From an uncultured Collinsella sp. (GTDB lineage Bacteria > Actinomycetota > Coriobacteriia > Coriobacteriales > Coriobacteriaceae), in assembly GCA_958450865.1 (NCBI GenBank), contig CAUDNY010000002.1, forward strand, positions 186,001-250,000: a stretch of DNA of 64,000 nucleotides, given 5' to 3'. A program made the position numbers and the translations under genes. Position 1 is the stretch's first letter, and the number at the start of each line of letters is the position of its first letter. Below the pieces are notes generated by a model. That model saw only the letters and a list, made by a program, of their open reading frames with translations, searched no databases and was not told the origin of the DNA. This document shows, piece after piece, positions 44,434-53,125 of this stretch.

Positions 44434-44832
44434 ATGAGCAATAACGCAATCGATACTCTGCAGTTCAACTGCACCACCTGCCCATCCGAGTGCCTCCTGA
44501 CCGTAGAGGTGGAGCGCGACGCCAATGGCGCCGTGGTGGAAGTGCGCTCCGTAACCGGCAACAATTGCCCGCGCGGCGATAAATTCGCACATCAGGAGCT
44601 CACCTGCCCCATGCGTGTGCTCACCACCACCGTAGCAGTATCTGGCGGCGACGAGGCGCTTCTGCCTGTGCGCACGGCCGAAGCCATCCCGCTGGCACTC
44701 CACGCCCAAGCCATGGCCCTCATCCGAGGCCTAGTCGTCAACGCCCCCATCCGCATGGGCGACGTCGTGCTGAAGGACCTCCTCAACACCAACATCGACC
44801 TCATCGCCAGCATGGACATCGACCCCGCCTAA
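44434..44832 (+). CDS. DUF1667 cysteine-rich protein
   Basis: A 132-residue protein. An N-terminal CTTCPSEC and later NNCPRGDKFAHQELTCPMR provide four to five Cys suited to an iron-sulfur or zinc site. The same three-gene set, GlpA-like, NADH-oxidase-like flavoprotein and DUF1667, is known in anaerobic Gram-positive bacteria, where the third gene is taken to be a small electron-transfer subunit of the glycerol-3-phosphate or related dehydrogenase. The exact role is unproven. Confidence 0.88.
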   Translation: MSNNAIDTLQFNCTTCPSECLLTVEVERDANGAVVEVRSVTGNNCPRGDKFAHQELTCPMRVLTTTVAVSGGDEALLPVRTAEAIPLALHAQAMALIRGLVVNAPIRMGDVVLKDLLNTNIDLIASMDIDPA

Positions 44833-44935
44833 GCAGCTAATTTGGGACGGGCCCTTTTAGCTACTTTTGCAAGGAGTGCCCCCAGGCGCCGGCATAAAAG
44901 GAACGTCCCTATGTGCCGGGCTTGGGATACCATGG
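44833..44935. repeat. Partial family-3 repeat plus CCGGCA hairpin
   Basis: GCAGCTAATTTGGGACGGGC at 44833-44852, continuing TTTTAGCTAC, matches one arm of the palindrome at 52963-53039. A separate imperfect hairpin CCGGCATA…TATGTGCCGG lies at about 44891-44922. It fills the gap before the peptidase and no promoter is obvious. Confidence 0.45.
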
Positions 44936-44960
44936 TGGCACCCTAGCGAAAGGATGTTTC

Positions 44961-46049
44961 ATGGCACATGTCGATGACCAGCGTGTGACGCGCGTGCTCG
45001 ATGCACTCGAGGCTCAGCACCCCGGTGCACAGCTGCTCGTAAACGACCCGTGGTCGATCTATTACCTGACCGGCTTTTATGCCGATATGTTCGAGCGTTT
45101 TTGCGGTGTGCTACTCGCGCGTGATTGCAAGCCCGTGATCTTGGTCAACGCCCTGCATCAGCTGGCCGAGTACGACAATGCCCGCGTCGCCTACCACACC
45201 GATACCGATGTCGTGACCGACGCCATCGCGAGTGAGATCGACCCAGCCAAGCCGCTCGGCATCGACACCGTCATGCGCTCCGGCTTTTTGATGCCGCTCA
45301 TGGAGCGCCACGCCGCGAGCGAGTTTTTCCTGGGCGACTTTGCCGTCACCGCTGCACGCACCTACAAGGATGCCGCCGAGCAGGAGCTCATGCGCGTGTC
45401 CTCGGCCGCTAACGACGCCGTGATGGCCGATGCGATCAAGCTCGTCCACGAAGGCGTGACGGAACGCGAAATTGCCGACCAAATGCTCGGCCTGTACCGC
45501 AAGCACGGCTGCGAGGACTTTAGCTTTCCGCCGATCGTGAGCTTTGGCGCCAACGCCGGCGACCCGCATCACGAACCCGACGACACCGTACTCAAGCGTG
45601 GCGACGTGGTGCTGTTCGACATTGGCGGACGGCATCGCAACTACTGCTCGGACATGACGCGCACGTTCTTTTGGGGCGAGCCGGACGAGGAGACGGCACA
45701 CATCTACGATATCGTGCGCCGCGCCAACGAGGCCGCCGAGGCTCTCATCGCACCGGGCGTGCGCATGTGCGACCTGGACCGTGCCGCGCGCGAAGTGATT
45801 GAGGACGCAGGCTATGGCAAATACTTTACACATCGCCTGGGCCACTCAATCGGCCTGCAGGACCACGAGCCGGGCGATGTCTCGCTGGTCAACGAGCAGG
45901 TCGTAGAGCCAGGCATGACGTTCTCCATTGAACCGGGCATCTACCTCCCCGGTCGCACCGGCGTCCGCATCGAGGACTTGGCCCTGGTGACCGAGTCCGG
46001 CGTCGAGATCCTCAACGCCTACCCCCACGACCCAGTCCGCCTAGCCTAG
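44961..46049 (+). CDS. pepQ: M24-family aminopeptidase P / Xaa-Pro dipeptidase
   Basis: A 362-residue 'pita-bread' metallopeptidase that cleaves X-Pro bonds. The N-terminal creatinase-like domain has WSIYYLTGFYADMFERF. The catalytic domain carries the metal ligands in DIGGRHRNYCSDMTRTFF (two Asp), HRLGHSIGLQDHE (His), FSIEPGIYLPGR (Glu) and GVRIEDLALVT (Glu). The ATG at 44961 has AAAGGA seven bases upstream; a start at 44913 would lie in repeat sequence. It stands alone. The symbol reflects the family, as PepP and PepQ are hard to separate by eye. Confidence 0.88.
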   Translation: MAHVDDQRVTRVLDALEAQHPGAQLLVNDPWSIYYLTGFYADMFERFCGVLLARDCKPVILVNALHQLAEYDNARVAYHTDTDVVTDAIASEIDPAKPLGIDTVMRSGFLMPLMERHAASEFFLGDFAVTAARTYKDAAEQELMRVSSAANDAVMADAIKLVHEGVTEREIADQMLGLYRKHGCEDFSFPPIVSFGANAGDPHHEPDDTVLKRGDVVLFDIGGRHRNYCSDMTRTFFWGEPDEETAHIYDIVRRANEAAEALIAPGVRMCDLDRAAREVIEDAGYGKYFTHRLGHSIGLQDHEPGDVSLVNEQVVEPGMTFSIEPGIYLPGRTGVRIEDLALVTESGVEILNAYPHDPVRLA

Positions 46050-46096
46050 GTAATGCGACAAAAGGACAGTCCATTTGTCATATTCTGTCAACGCTT

Positions 46097-46258
46097 CGCC
46101 ACGAAAACGGGCTATCTGCTACGTTTAACCCGCATGGGTCGACCATGCGGGTCTTTTTTGAAAATTGGCAACCCATCTACCTGCGGTTTTAATTTCGCAA
46201 TTCTCGGCGTGGTCAAGGGTATACGCTAAAACGTAGTAGATATGCCCATTTCGTGGCG
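46097..46258 (-). repeat. Palindromic element family 2, copy 2
   Basis: Ends CGCCACGAAAACGGGC and GCCCATTTCGTGGCG, with CTACGTTT / AAACGTAG next, form a terminal inverted repeat of about 32 bases. Read on the minus strand, the interior CACGCCG…AAAACCGCAGGTAGATGGGTTG…ATGGTCGA (core motifs) matches copies 1 and 3. An extra local hairpin, CCCGCATGGTCG/CGACCATGCGGG, replaces part of one arm. It lies in the 317-base gap between the peptidase and the surface-protein terminator. Confidence 0.8.
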
Positions 46259-46293
46259 AGCAAATCACTCTAAGGCGCAGGGCAGCCAAACGA

Positions 46294-46336
46294 AAGGCCT
46301 CCCGGCCCTCGTGGTTTACGAGGGCCGGGAGGCCTT
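46294..46336 (-). terminator. Terminator of the Ig-like surface protein gene
   Basis: An 18-bp perfect GC-rich stem (AAGGCCTCCCGGCCCTCG) with a seven-base loop, 31 bases after the stop. It can work in both directions between the converging genes. Confidence 0.85.
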
Positions 46337-46366
46337 CTTGTGTTCTAGAGCTTCATGAGCTCGGCG

Positions 46367-49300
46367 CTACTCAGCGCGATGGCGCAGCTTTTCGATCGCG
46401 GCGGCGATCAGCGCCAACAGGCCAGCTCCACCCAGTGCGGCGACGGTCACAGCAGTGTTGTCACCCGTCTGGGCCAGGCTTCCAGCAGCAGCCTTTTTGC
46501 CGTCCTTCTTCACATCCGAAGCCGGTTTGGCAGCGGGCTTGCCGCCGTTGTCCTTGCCGTCCGTCGACTTCTGCTCAACGACCGGCTCAACAACCTCAAC
46601 AGTCACCGAAGCGGTGAACTGCTGGGCTGCCGGCGCCTCCGCGACGCCATCTTCGTCAGCCAACGAGATCGCCACAGCCCCACCATTCACGTCCAACGTC
46701 GCCGTAATGACAACGGTGCCGTTCTTGAGGGCCTTGACCTTGCCGTTCTCGACCGTAGCGATCGTCGGGTCGGACGAGGTCCACGTCACGGTACCACGCA
46801 GCAGCGCGCCATCGGCCGCATTGCTCGCCGCGGCAGCAAGGTCAATTTCCTTGCCGCGCTCTACCTTGAGAACGGTCTCGGCAGTCGTGGCCTTGCCGTT
46901 TTGGCCAACGATAACAAGCCCGCTGGCTGCCGGGCGCGGCTTAACGCGTACCCTGCAGCTGACCGTCAGTTCCGTACCGCGGACCTTACCGTCCACGGTC
47001 ACATCATCGGCACCCCAATCCAGCGCGGGAACATTCTCCCAATCGACATCGTAGTCTTCCTGGCTGCCGTCCTTCATCATCACAGAGACCTTCTTGGGCA
47101 GCGCCTTCAGCACTTCGTCGGCAGAGCTTGCCTCAAACACCTCAACGGGAGCGAACGTCGCAGGCGTCACGGGAATCTCGCTTGCCGGCGTCTCGACGAC
47201 CAGCTTGCAGGTCGCCTTGAGCGTCGTGCCCTCAACGGAACCTTCGATCGTGTGCTCGCCAACAGCGGCAAGCAGCGTGTCCAGGCCATCCGTATTCCAC
47301 GTGACCGCGGCCTCTTCCGTGTGACCATCGGAATAGGTCACGGTGACCTTCTTGGGCAGCTGCCCCGTCACGGTGTCGGACTTCGCATCGCGCTCAACCG
47401 TAATCTGCGGCACCTCGGCTACCTTATTGATCGTCGTCGTGGAGGTGACAACAGCTTCGACAGGCAGGTTACCGTTCACTGTCACGCCCTTGGCGACGAC
47501 GCTGTTGCCGTACGTGTCGGCCGCGGCAGGGACCTCAGTCCACGTGATCTTGGACTCCGCCGTCGTCTTGCCGTCCTTCATGAGCACGGTCGCCTTGACG
47601 CCCTTGAGTGCCTCGCGCACCGCATCGGCAGACGAGCCCTCGGGGACGGAAATTCCGGCAATAGGTTCAACGGACGCCGGAATCTCGGCATCACTCTTCA
47701 CGACCGTGACCGTGCACTTGGCCTTGACCGAAGTGCCCTCTACCTTGCCCTCAAGCGCAACATCACCCAGCTTGCCAAGGGCATCTGCCGTGAGCGGAGT
47801 CTTATCCCACATGACGGCAGCAGACTTCGTCGAGCCGTCGGACATGTTGAGCGTCACCTGGGTGGGCAGCGTAATGTCATCGGCGGTAGTGTTGCGAGCA
47901 ACCGAAAGCTTGACGTCAACGACGCTCTCGACGACCGGCACTAGATTGACCGTAGCCTTGACCTCAAAGCTGCCAACCGCGGTTTTACCCGTAACAACAA
48001 TGCTTGCACCGTCATTCTTAATGGTGACGGCCTCCTTGGGAGCAGTCCAATTGATCTTCGAATTGACCTCGGATCCGTCCTTCATAGCGACCTTCACGGT
48101 AGTGGGCAGTGCGGCCACAACAGCATCGGGCTTCGCGCCGTCGTCGACCGTCACAGCATCAACCGAACCAGCCAAGTGATCAGGAATCTCACGAAGCGGT
48201 TTGACGACCTTGAAAGTGCACTCTGCCTTTTGATCGGTACCGGCAACCGCACCCTTAACCGTGACTTCACCTTCCTTTGCAAAGTCCTTGTCGGAGAGGT
48301 CCTTGGTGTACCACGTTACGTCGGCTTCGGAATCGGTACCGTCAGAGTAAATCGCCGTGACCGTGGTGGGCAGCTTGGCCTTAGCCTCGTCCGCCTTGGT
48401 ATCGCGCTCGACCTCAATCTCGTCAACGGTATCAAAGCCCACGATATGCGCCGTCACCTTGACCTGAACCTTTACGGTCATGCCGTTGTCCGTTAGACCC
48501 GTGACCTCAAACTCGTTGCCGGCGCGGCCCAGGCTATCGACCTGAGACCACTTAACGGGCGTCTCGTTCTTGGTCTTGCCGTCCTTCATGACCACCGTCA
48601 CCTTGGACGGCAGCTTTTCCATAAGGTCGCTGACCTTGGCATTGTCCGCAATCTCAATTACATCGATCGGCTCGACGTGGTCGGGCGTCTGGGCATCCTG
48701 ATCCACCACGGTCACATTGCAGGTCACCTTGGCGCCGTTGAGCTTAACCGTGCCCGTGATCTCCACGGAGCCGGTTCCGTTGAGCAGCTTGTCCGTGACG
48801 TTAGAAAGATCCCAAACGTCAATGTCGAGCAGATCGGTCGAGCCATCGGAATAGGTCGCCACAACTTGCTTGGGCATCTGCGCGTACAGATCCTGCTTGG
48901 ACGTGCCCTTGGCAACGCTAAACGACTTGGCCTCGAGCTTGGTGATGGTTCGCGGAGCCTCGGAGACGTTGACGTACACGATGGCGTTGACGTTGTCGAC
49001 ATCCTTGAGCTTGCCGACGAGTTTATACGTACCCTTCTTGGCGAGCGGCTTGAAGAGGTCGATGCCATCGGTGTCGGTCCACTTTTCGATCTCGATGCCG
49101 CCTAAACTGCCCCGAGTATCCCGCGCTGAGCCATCCGAGAAATATACGGACACGGCATCTGGCAGCTGCAGCATCGATCCGACCGTAGTGTTGACCACGA
49201 CGGCCTCGGGTTGCAACGCAACCTTCTTCGCCTTCTTGTCGGCAACCGTCACCTTAGCGGTCACGTTGCCGTTCTCATCCACGCCGACCTTCTGGCCGTC

Positions 49301-52300
49301 ATCGTCAAACAGCGCCATAACGGCAGCGGTATCAAAGCCGACCACGTGGCCCGTCGCATAGAACGTACCAGGCTGCTCGTACTTCTCGGGCGCGATCGGA
49401 TCCCAATCAATAGCCGCCGTCGAAACGGAGCCGTCGCTCATCTCGACCGCCATCTTGGAAGGCATAGCAGGCGCAGTGCCCGCCTTGGTGGTCACTGCGG
49501 TCTCACCATTATCGATCGCCTTCTCCACGCCCTGGATAACGATCTTGGTCTGAACAGTGAGGCCGGTGTTGGTGCCGTCGCCGTATCCAGTAAGGCCGCT
49601 TGCAAACAGCGCGCCGGACAGCGTCGTGACCTGGCCTGGCTCTCCGGTATAAACCGAGGGACGAACGTAATCCCATTGAACCTGGGCATTATGAGTTTTG
49701 CCGTCACTCGTGACAACTGAGACATTCCACGGAAGCTCGGGGACGACGCCATTGGCCGTGGTAATGCGCTCAGGAACGGCAATAAGGGTGACGGAGCAGA
49801 CGTCGACAGTAATCGTCGCCTCGGCACCACCCTGGAGTTTGCCCTTCACCTTAAACGAACCGCCCTTGGCATAAGCGTCTTCGGCGACACGATCCCATGT
49901 GACCTTTTCGCGCTGGGGCTCAGAAGACACATCGTTGTCGTATCGAACCTCAAGGTATTCCGGCAGCATCGGCTTGGTGCCGGGGACGGTCCATATGGTT
50001 CCGCCCTGAACCGAGGTCGCCTTACTCGCGATCTTAACGGTGGCAGCAATCGGAACGTCGACCGTCTGCATGCCGTATCCCGAGCTATAGCTCATTGTTG
50101 CAGTGCCGCGGACCACGCCGCCCTGGGTCCAATCGAAGCCCTTCGTGTTCCACTTGACCTCAGCGTATTTGTGCGAATAGTCCGGATGTTCTGCCACATC
50201 AGGACTGACAAGATCGACATAGCTGGGAAGCATGGCGGTGCCGTCGCTGCCCTTGAGCACTGTAATGGTTTGCGGCTGAGCCTCCCAGTTTTTAGTCACG
50301 ATGACGTGGACCTTCACGGGGATATTCGTTCCAGCGACTGTTCCGGTAATCGTGCAGTCCTTCTGGGGGCACCTATCGTAGGTGTCCCAGTTGACGCCGA
50401 GACTGTCAAAAGTCGTTCCATCCTGCAATACGCCGGACACGTAGAAGTAGTCTAGATTGACTTCCTCACCGGGGTAGATAACGCGCCAGTCCTCGTACGA
50501 CTGCCCAAGCGTCACGCGATTCTCGCTATAGTTATTGACGCCCTTGACCTCGCTGCACACCGCGATCGCGTTGACCTTCGCCAGCGAGCCGGTGACGGTG
50601 CCGGTAATTTCGTACTCGCCTGGCTTGCCGTCCAGCAGCTCTTGAGGAAACTCATCCCAGCTATAAGGCTGCCCCGAGGAATACCTGGGGTAGAAGGAGC
50701 TGCCATCAGACAAATACAGATCGGACAGATAGCGCGGAGCCAGAAGTCCGGCGCCGGGAACATAAGCGATCTTGCCGATGTTGCTGTCCTCGAGATCGCA
50801 GACGTTGACCGTCGCGGTAGCCGGAATGTTAGAGCCGGTAAAGTATCCGCTAACCGTAATCTGGCCAAGGTTCTTTAGGGCGTCTTGGCTAATCGTCGAC
50901 CACTGAACGGGGAAACTGCCCCGCGAGCCGTTCCACATCGTGGCCTCGATTGAACCCGGCATATTGGGCTGGCAACCGATAAGTGTGCTTGTCGATGTCG
51001 AAGAAGGCATCTGAAGGGCGCGGACGGAGATGGTCGCCGTAACTCGGTTGCTGTCACCCAGCTCCACCTGACTAGACGACGAAGATGAGGTATTGGTCCA
51101 ATATGTCAGCGAGCCGGAAAGCTTAAATGACCCCTCGCTTGCCACCTGCGTGTCCAAAATGGGATCCCACGCAATGTTGCACTGCTTCTTTGTACCGTCG
51201 GTAAAAGTAACCTCGACGTTGCCGGGAAGACCGCCGCCCGTTGTGGGACGCACGCCGACGGGGGTGTTGACGGGGGCAAGAGCGTCGATAGAGGCAACTT
51301 CTTTGACCTCGACCTGAGCGGTAACCTTAAGACCGTTAACGGCTGGCGCATTATACGACATGAGCGTGCCCGTGACCGTATAGGTGCCGGCCTTTTGGAA
51401 TTGAGACACATCGGCGTTGTCCCAGGTAACTTGATAGCCTTGGGTGTATGTGGTGTTATTCGACTGAGTAACGGGAAAATAGACATACGTGCTAAGTGGA
51501 GTGTTGTCTCCGACCACGCGCTCAAACCTTAGTGAATCAAGATCGAGCACGTCCTTGGGGTCCTTAACAGTGACAGCACAGGTAACCTCACGGTTATCAA
51601 AACCATTGAGTTTGCCTTTGACCGTAAACGTTCCCACTTTAGAGTAAAGCGACGCGTCAACAGGATCCCAAGATACCGGGACCTGCTCGGTAGCACAGTT
51701 ATCAAAGACAACCGAAGCAGAATACGGCAGAGATGGGACCTCACCGGTTAGGGTCGTACACGTCAACTCGGTCTGGACGCTCTTGACCGCACGAACTGCC
51801 ACCGTACAGTGCGCGAGCATGGAAGGATAGTTCTTCAAATGGCCCTCGACAACAAAAGTTCCTTCCTTTTGGTACTGGTCTGCCGAGATTTCATTCCACT
51901 CAACCGGGCACGAAAAAGACTGGCCATTTGAATAGTCGACATAAATGTCAGTCGGAAGCGTGGGCGCAATGCCTGCTGCAGTCCATTTTGACCACACGCC
52001 ATTACTGGTTGAACGGGGAACGTACACTTTAAGTACACCGCTCACTTCGTAGGGCTCAGCAAGCGTTACCCAATTGTTGTTAACGCTAACGCCGGTAATC
52101 TGACCGGTGATGGGAATTTCGGATTCCTCCGTCGCCGCATTAAATGCCGCCTGCGACTTATCGTCCCAATCAACATAGGCCGAGGTCTCGGTACCATCCG
52201 ACAGCTTTACCTTAACGCTCGAAGATTGGATCTGGCCGTAGTAATCGGCGCCGACGTATTTTTCTAGAATTGGGTTAGCGTCGATCGACTCAACGGTAAT

Positions 52301-52822
52301 GCCGCTTTCGTTGCTCGTCTCTGTGGCATCGGGGGCGTTTACTGCCGCCGAATCTGCCGCAGCCGGATCCGCCGCCGCAGCTTCGACAATCACGCGCTGC
52401 TTGACCGTTTGCGTGGTGCCGTCGACAGTGCCTTCGAACTCATATGAGCCGGCGGGCAGTTGCGCGAGAGTTGCCGGAGCGTCGGCGCCATTCAACTTCC
52501 AGGTGACGTTTTCCTGCTTGGTGGTACCGCTCTCGTAGGTTGCCGTTACAGTTTGGGGCAGCGTGGCATCGGAACCCTCGGCAACGTGCAGCTCGTTCAG
52601 GCTGGCAAAAGAGGCAATCTTATCTTCACTCTGGTCTTGCGAGGTTGGCTGGGTGGTATCCGCAGACGCGGCAACCGCACTCGTCGCATCGCTTTGCTCG
52701 GCAACGACTTGGGTGGTATCGCCCTGCATCATCTCGGCGAACGCCTGCGGCGGCACCGAGCCGACCGTCATCGTCAGAGCCAAACCCGCGGTAATGGCCG
52801 CGTTGACATGCCTTCTGTTCAT
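46367..52822 (-). CDS. Giant sortase-anchored surface protein with about two dozen Ig-like repeats
   Basis: A 2,151-residue exported wall protein. The ATG at 52822 has GGGAGG just upstream and opens a signal peptide (RHVNAAITAGLALTMTVGS in part). About 25 diverged repeats of 65-85 residues follow, of the bacterial Ig-like group 4 type: a 'LP--V-V-YSDGS---A-V-W' pattern, then a 'G-F-V-G-V-G' strand pair. A Big_2 domain (TWTSSDPTIATVENGKVKAL) comes near residue 2010. The C-terminus has the sorting signal LAQTGD, a hydrophobic helix and RHR. The ligand is unknown; adhesion or cell-wall stalk function is likely. Confidence 0.88.
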   Translation of the reverse strand: MNRRHVNAAITAGLALTMTVGSVPPQAFAEMMQGDTTQVVAEQSDATSAVAASADTTQPTSQDQSEDKIASFASLNELHVAEGSDATLPQTVTATYESGTTKQENVTWKLNGADAPATLAQLPAGSYEFEGTVDGTTQTVKQRVIVEAAAADPAAADSAAVNAPDATETSNESGITVESIDANPILEKYVGADYYGQIQSSSVKVKLSDGTETSAYVDWDDKSQAAFNAATEESEIPITGQITGVSVNNNWVTLAEPYEVSGVLKVYVPRSTSNGVWSKWTAAGIAPTLPTDIYVDYSNGQSFSCPVEWNEISADQYQKEGTFVVEGHLKNYPSMLAHCTVAVRAVKSVQTELTCTTLTGEVPSLPYSASVVFDNCATEQVPVSWDPVDASLYSKVGTFTVKGKLNGFDNREVTCAVTVKDPKDVLDLDSLRFERVVGDNTPLSTYVYFPVTQSNNTTYTQGYQVTWDNADVSQFQKAGTYTVTGTLMSYNAPAVNGLKVTAQVEVKEVASIDALAPVNTPVGVRPTTGGGLPGNVEVTFTDGTKKQCNIAWDPILDTQVASEGSFKLSGSLTYWTNTSSSSSSQVELGDSNRVTATISVRALQMPSSTSTSTLIGCQPNMPGSIEATMWNGSRGSFPVQWSTISQDALKNLGQITVSGYFTGSNIPATATVNVCDLEDSNIGKIAYVPGAGLLAPRYLSDLYLSDGSSFYPRYSSGQPYSWDEFPQELLDGKPGEYEITGTVTGSLAKVNAIAVCSEVKGVNNYSENRVTLGQSYEDWRVIYPGEEVNLDYFYVSGVLQDGTTFDSLGVNWDTYDRCPQKDCTITGTVAGTNIPVKVHVIVTKNWEAQPQTITVLKGSDGTAMLPSYVDLVSPDVAEHPDYSHKYAEVKWNTKGFDWTQGGVVRGTATMSYSSGYGMQTVDVPIAATVKIASKATSVQGGTIWTVPGTKPMLPEYLEVRYDNDVSSEPQREKVTWDRVAEDAYAKGGSFKVKGKLQGGAEATITVDVCSVTLIAVPERITTANGVVPELPWNVSVVTSDGKTHNAQVQWDYVRPSVYTGEPGQVTTLSGALFASGLTGYGDGTNTGLTVQTKIVIQGVEKAIDNGETAVTTKAGTAPAMPSKMAVEMSDGSVSTAAIDWDPIAPEKYEQPGTFYATGHVVGFDTAAVMALFDDDGQKVGVDENGNVTAKVTVADKKAKKVALQPEAVVVNTTVGSMLQLPDAVSVYFSDGSARDTRGSLGGIEIEKWTDTDGIDLFKPLAKKGTYKLVGKLKDVDNVNAIVYVNVSEAPRTITKLEAKSFSVAKGTSKQDLYAQMPKQVVATYSDGSTDLLDIDVWDLSNVTDKLLNGTGSVEITGTVKLNGAKVTCNVTVVDQDAQTPDHVEPIDVIEIADNAKVSDLMEKLPSKVTVVMKDGKTKNETPVKWSQVDSLGRAGNEFEVTGLTDNGMTVKVQVKVTAHIVGFDTVDEIEVERDTKADEAKAKLPTTVTAIYSDGTDSEADVTWYTKDLSDKDFAKEGEVTVKGAVAGTDQKAECTFKVVKPLREIPDHLAGSVDAVTVDDGAKPDAVVAALPTTVKVAMKDGSEVNSKINWTAPKEAVTIKNDGASIVVTGKTAVGSFEVKATVNLVPVVESVVDVKLSVARNTTADDITLPTQVTLNMSDGSTKSAAVMWDKTPLTADALGKLGDVALEGKVEGTSVKAKCTVTVVKSDAEIPASVEPIAGISVPEGSSADAVREALKGVKATVLMKDGKTTAESKITWTEVPAAADTYGNSVVAKGVTVNGNLPVEAVVTSTTTINKVAEVPQITVERDAKSDTVTGQLPKKVTVTYSDGHTEEAAVTWNTDGLDTLLAAVGEHTIEGSVEGTTLKATCKLVVETPASEIPVTPATFAPVEVFEASSADEVLKALPKKVSVMMKDGSQEDYDVDWENVPALDWGADDVTVDGKVRGTELTVSCRVRVKPRPAASGLVIVGQNGKATTAETVLKVERGKEIDLAAAASNAADGALLRGTVTWTSSDPTIATVENGKVKALKNGTVVITATLDVNGGAVAISLADEDGVAEAPAAQQFTASVTVEVVEPVVEQKSTDGKDNGGKPAAKPASDVKKDGKKAAAGSLAQTGDNTAVTVAALGGAGLLALIAAAIEKLRHRAE

Positions 52823-52962
52823 GTTTCCTCCCGACACGCTCAACGGACCAAACAGCACTGGTCCGATTGGCAAGTTAAGTTGAGCGTATCCTTCGCAGAT
52901 GGAGGTTTGCAATATGCTACAGGTTAAGCGGCATAACAGATTACGTAAACGGGCACCCAAGG

Positions 52963-53039
52963 GCAGCTAATTTGGAATGGGGCTTTTTGGCTACCCCAAT
53001 CGCAGGGCAGCCAAAATGGCCCTGTCCCAAATTGACTGC
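52963..53039. repeat. Family-3 palindrome
   Basis: GCAGCTAATTTGGAATGGGG pairs imperfectly with the complement of CCCTGTCCCAAATTGACTGC, with TTTTTGGCTAC / GCAGCCAAAA inside. One arm recurs at 44833. It lies in the 303-base gap upstream of the surface-protein promoter and downstream of folC. Confidence 0.55.
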
Positions 53040-53044
53040 TTTTG

Positions 53045-53111
53045 AGTTGCGGTGATATACGGACTGTTTGAGGCTTCTGGCTTATAAAACAGTCCGTATT
53101 TCACCGCAACT
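53045..53111 (-). repeat. 25-bp-arm hairpin downstream of folC
   Basis: AGTTGCGGTGATATACGGAC, continuing TGTTT, pairs with the distal arm with one mismatch around a 17-base loop. It starts 14 bases after the folC stop and may end that transcript. Confidence 0.6.
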
Positions 53112-53125
53112 GATGAGGGGATGGG

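Noticed and set aside
52823..52960. Longer start for the surface protein
   Set aside because: The extra 46 residues precede a good signal peptide and ribosome-binding site, and would hide the signal peptide.
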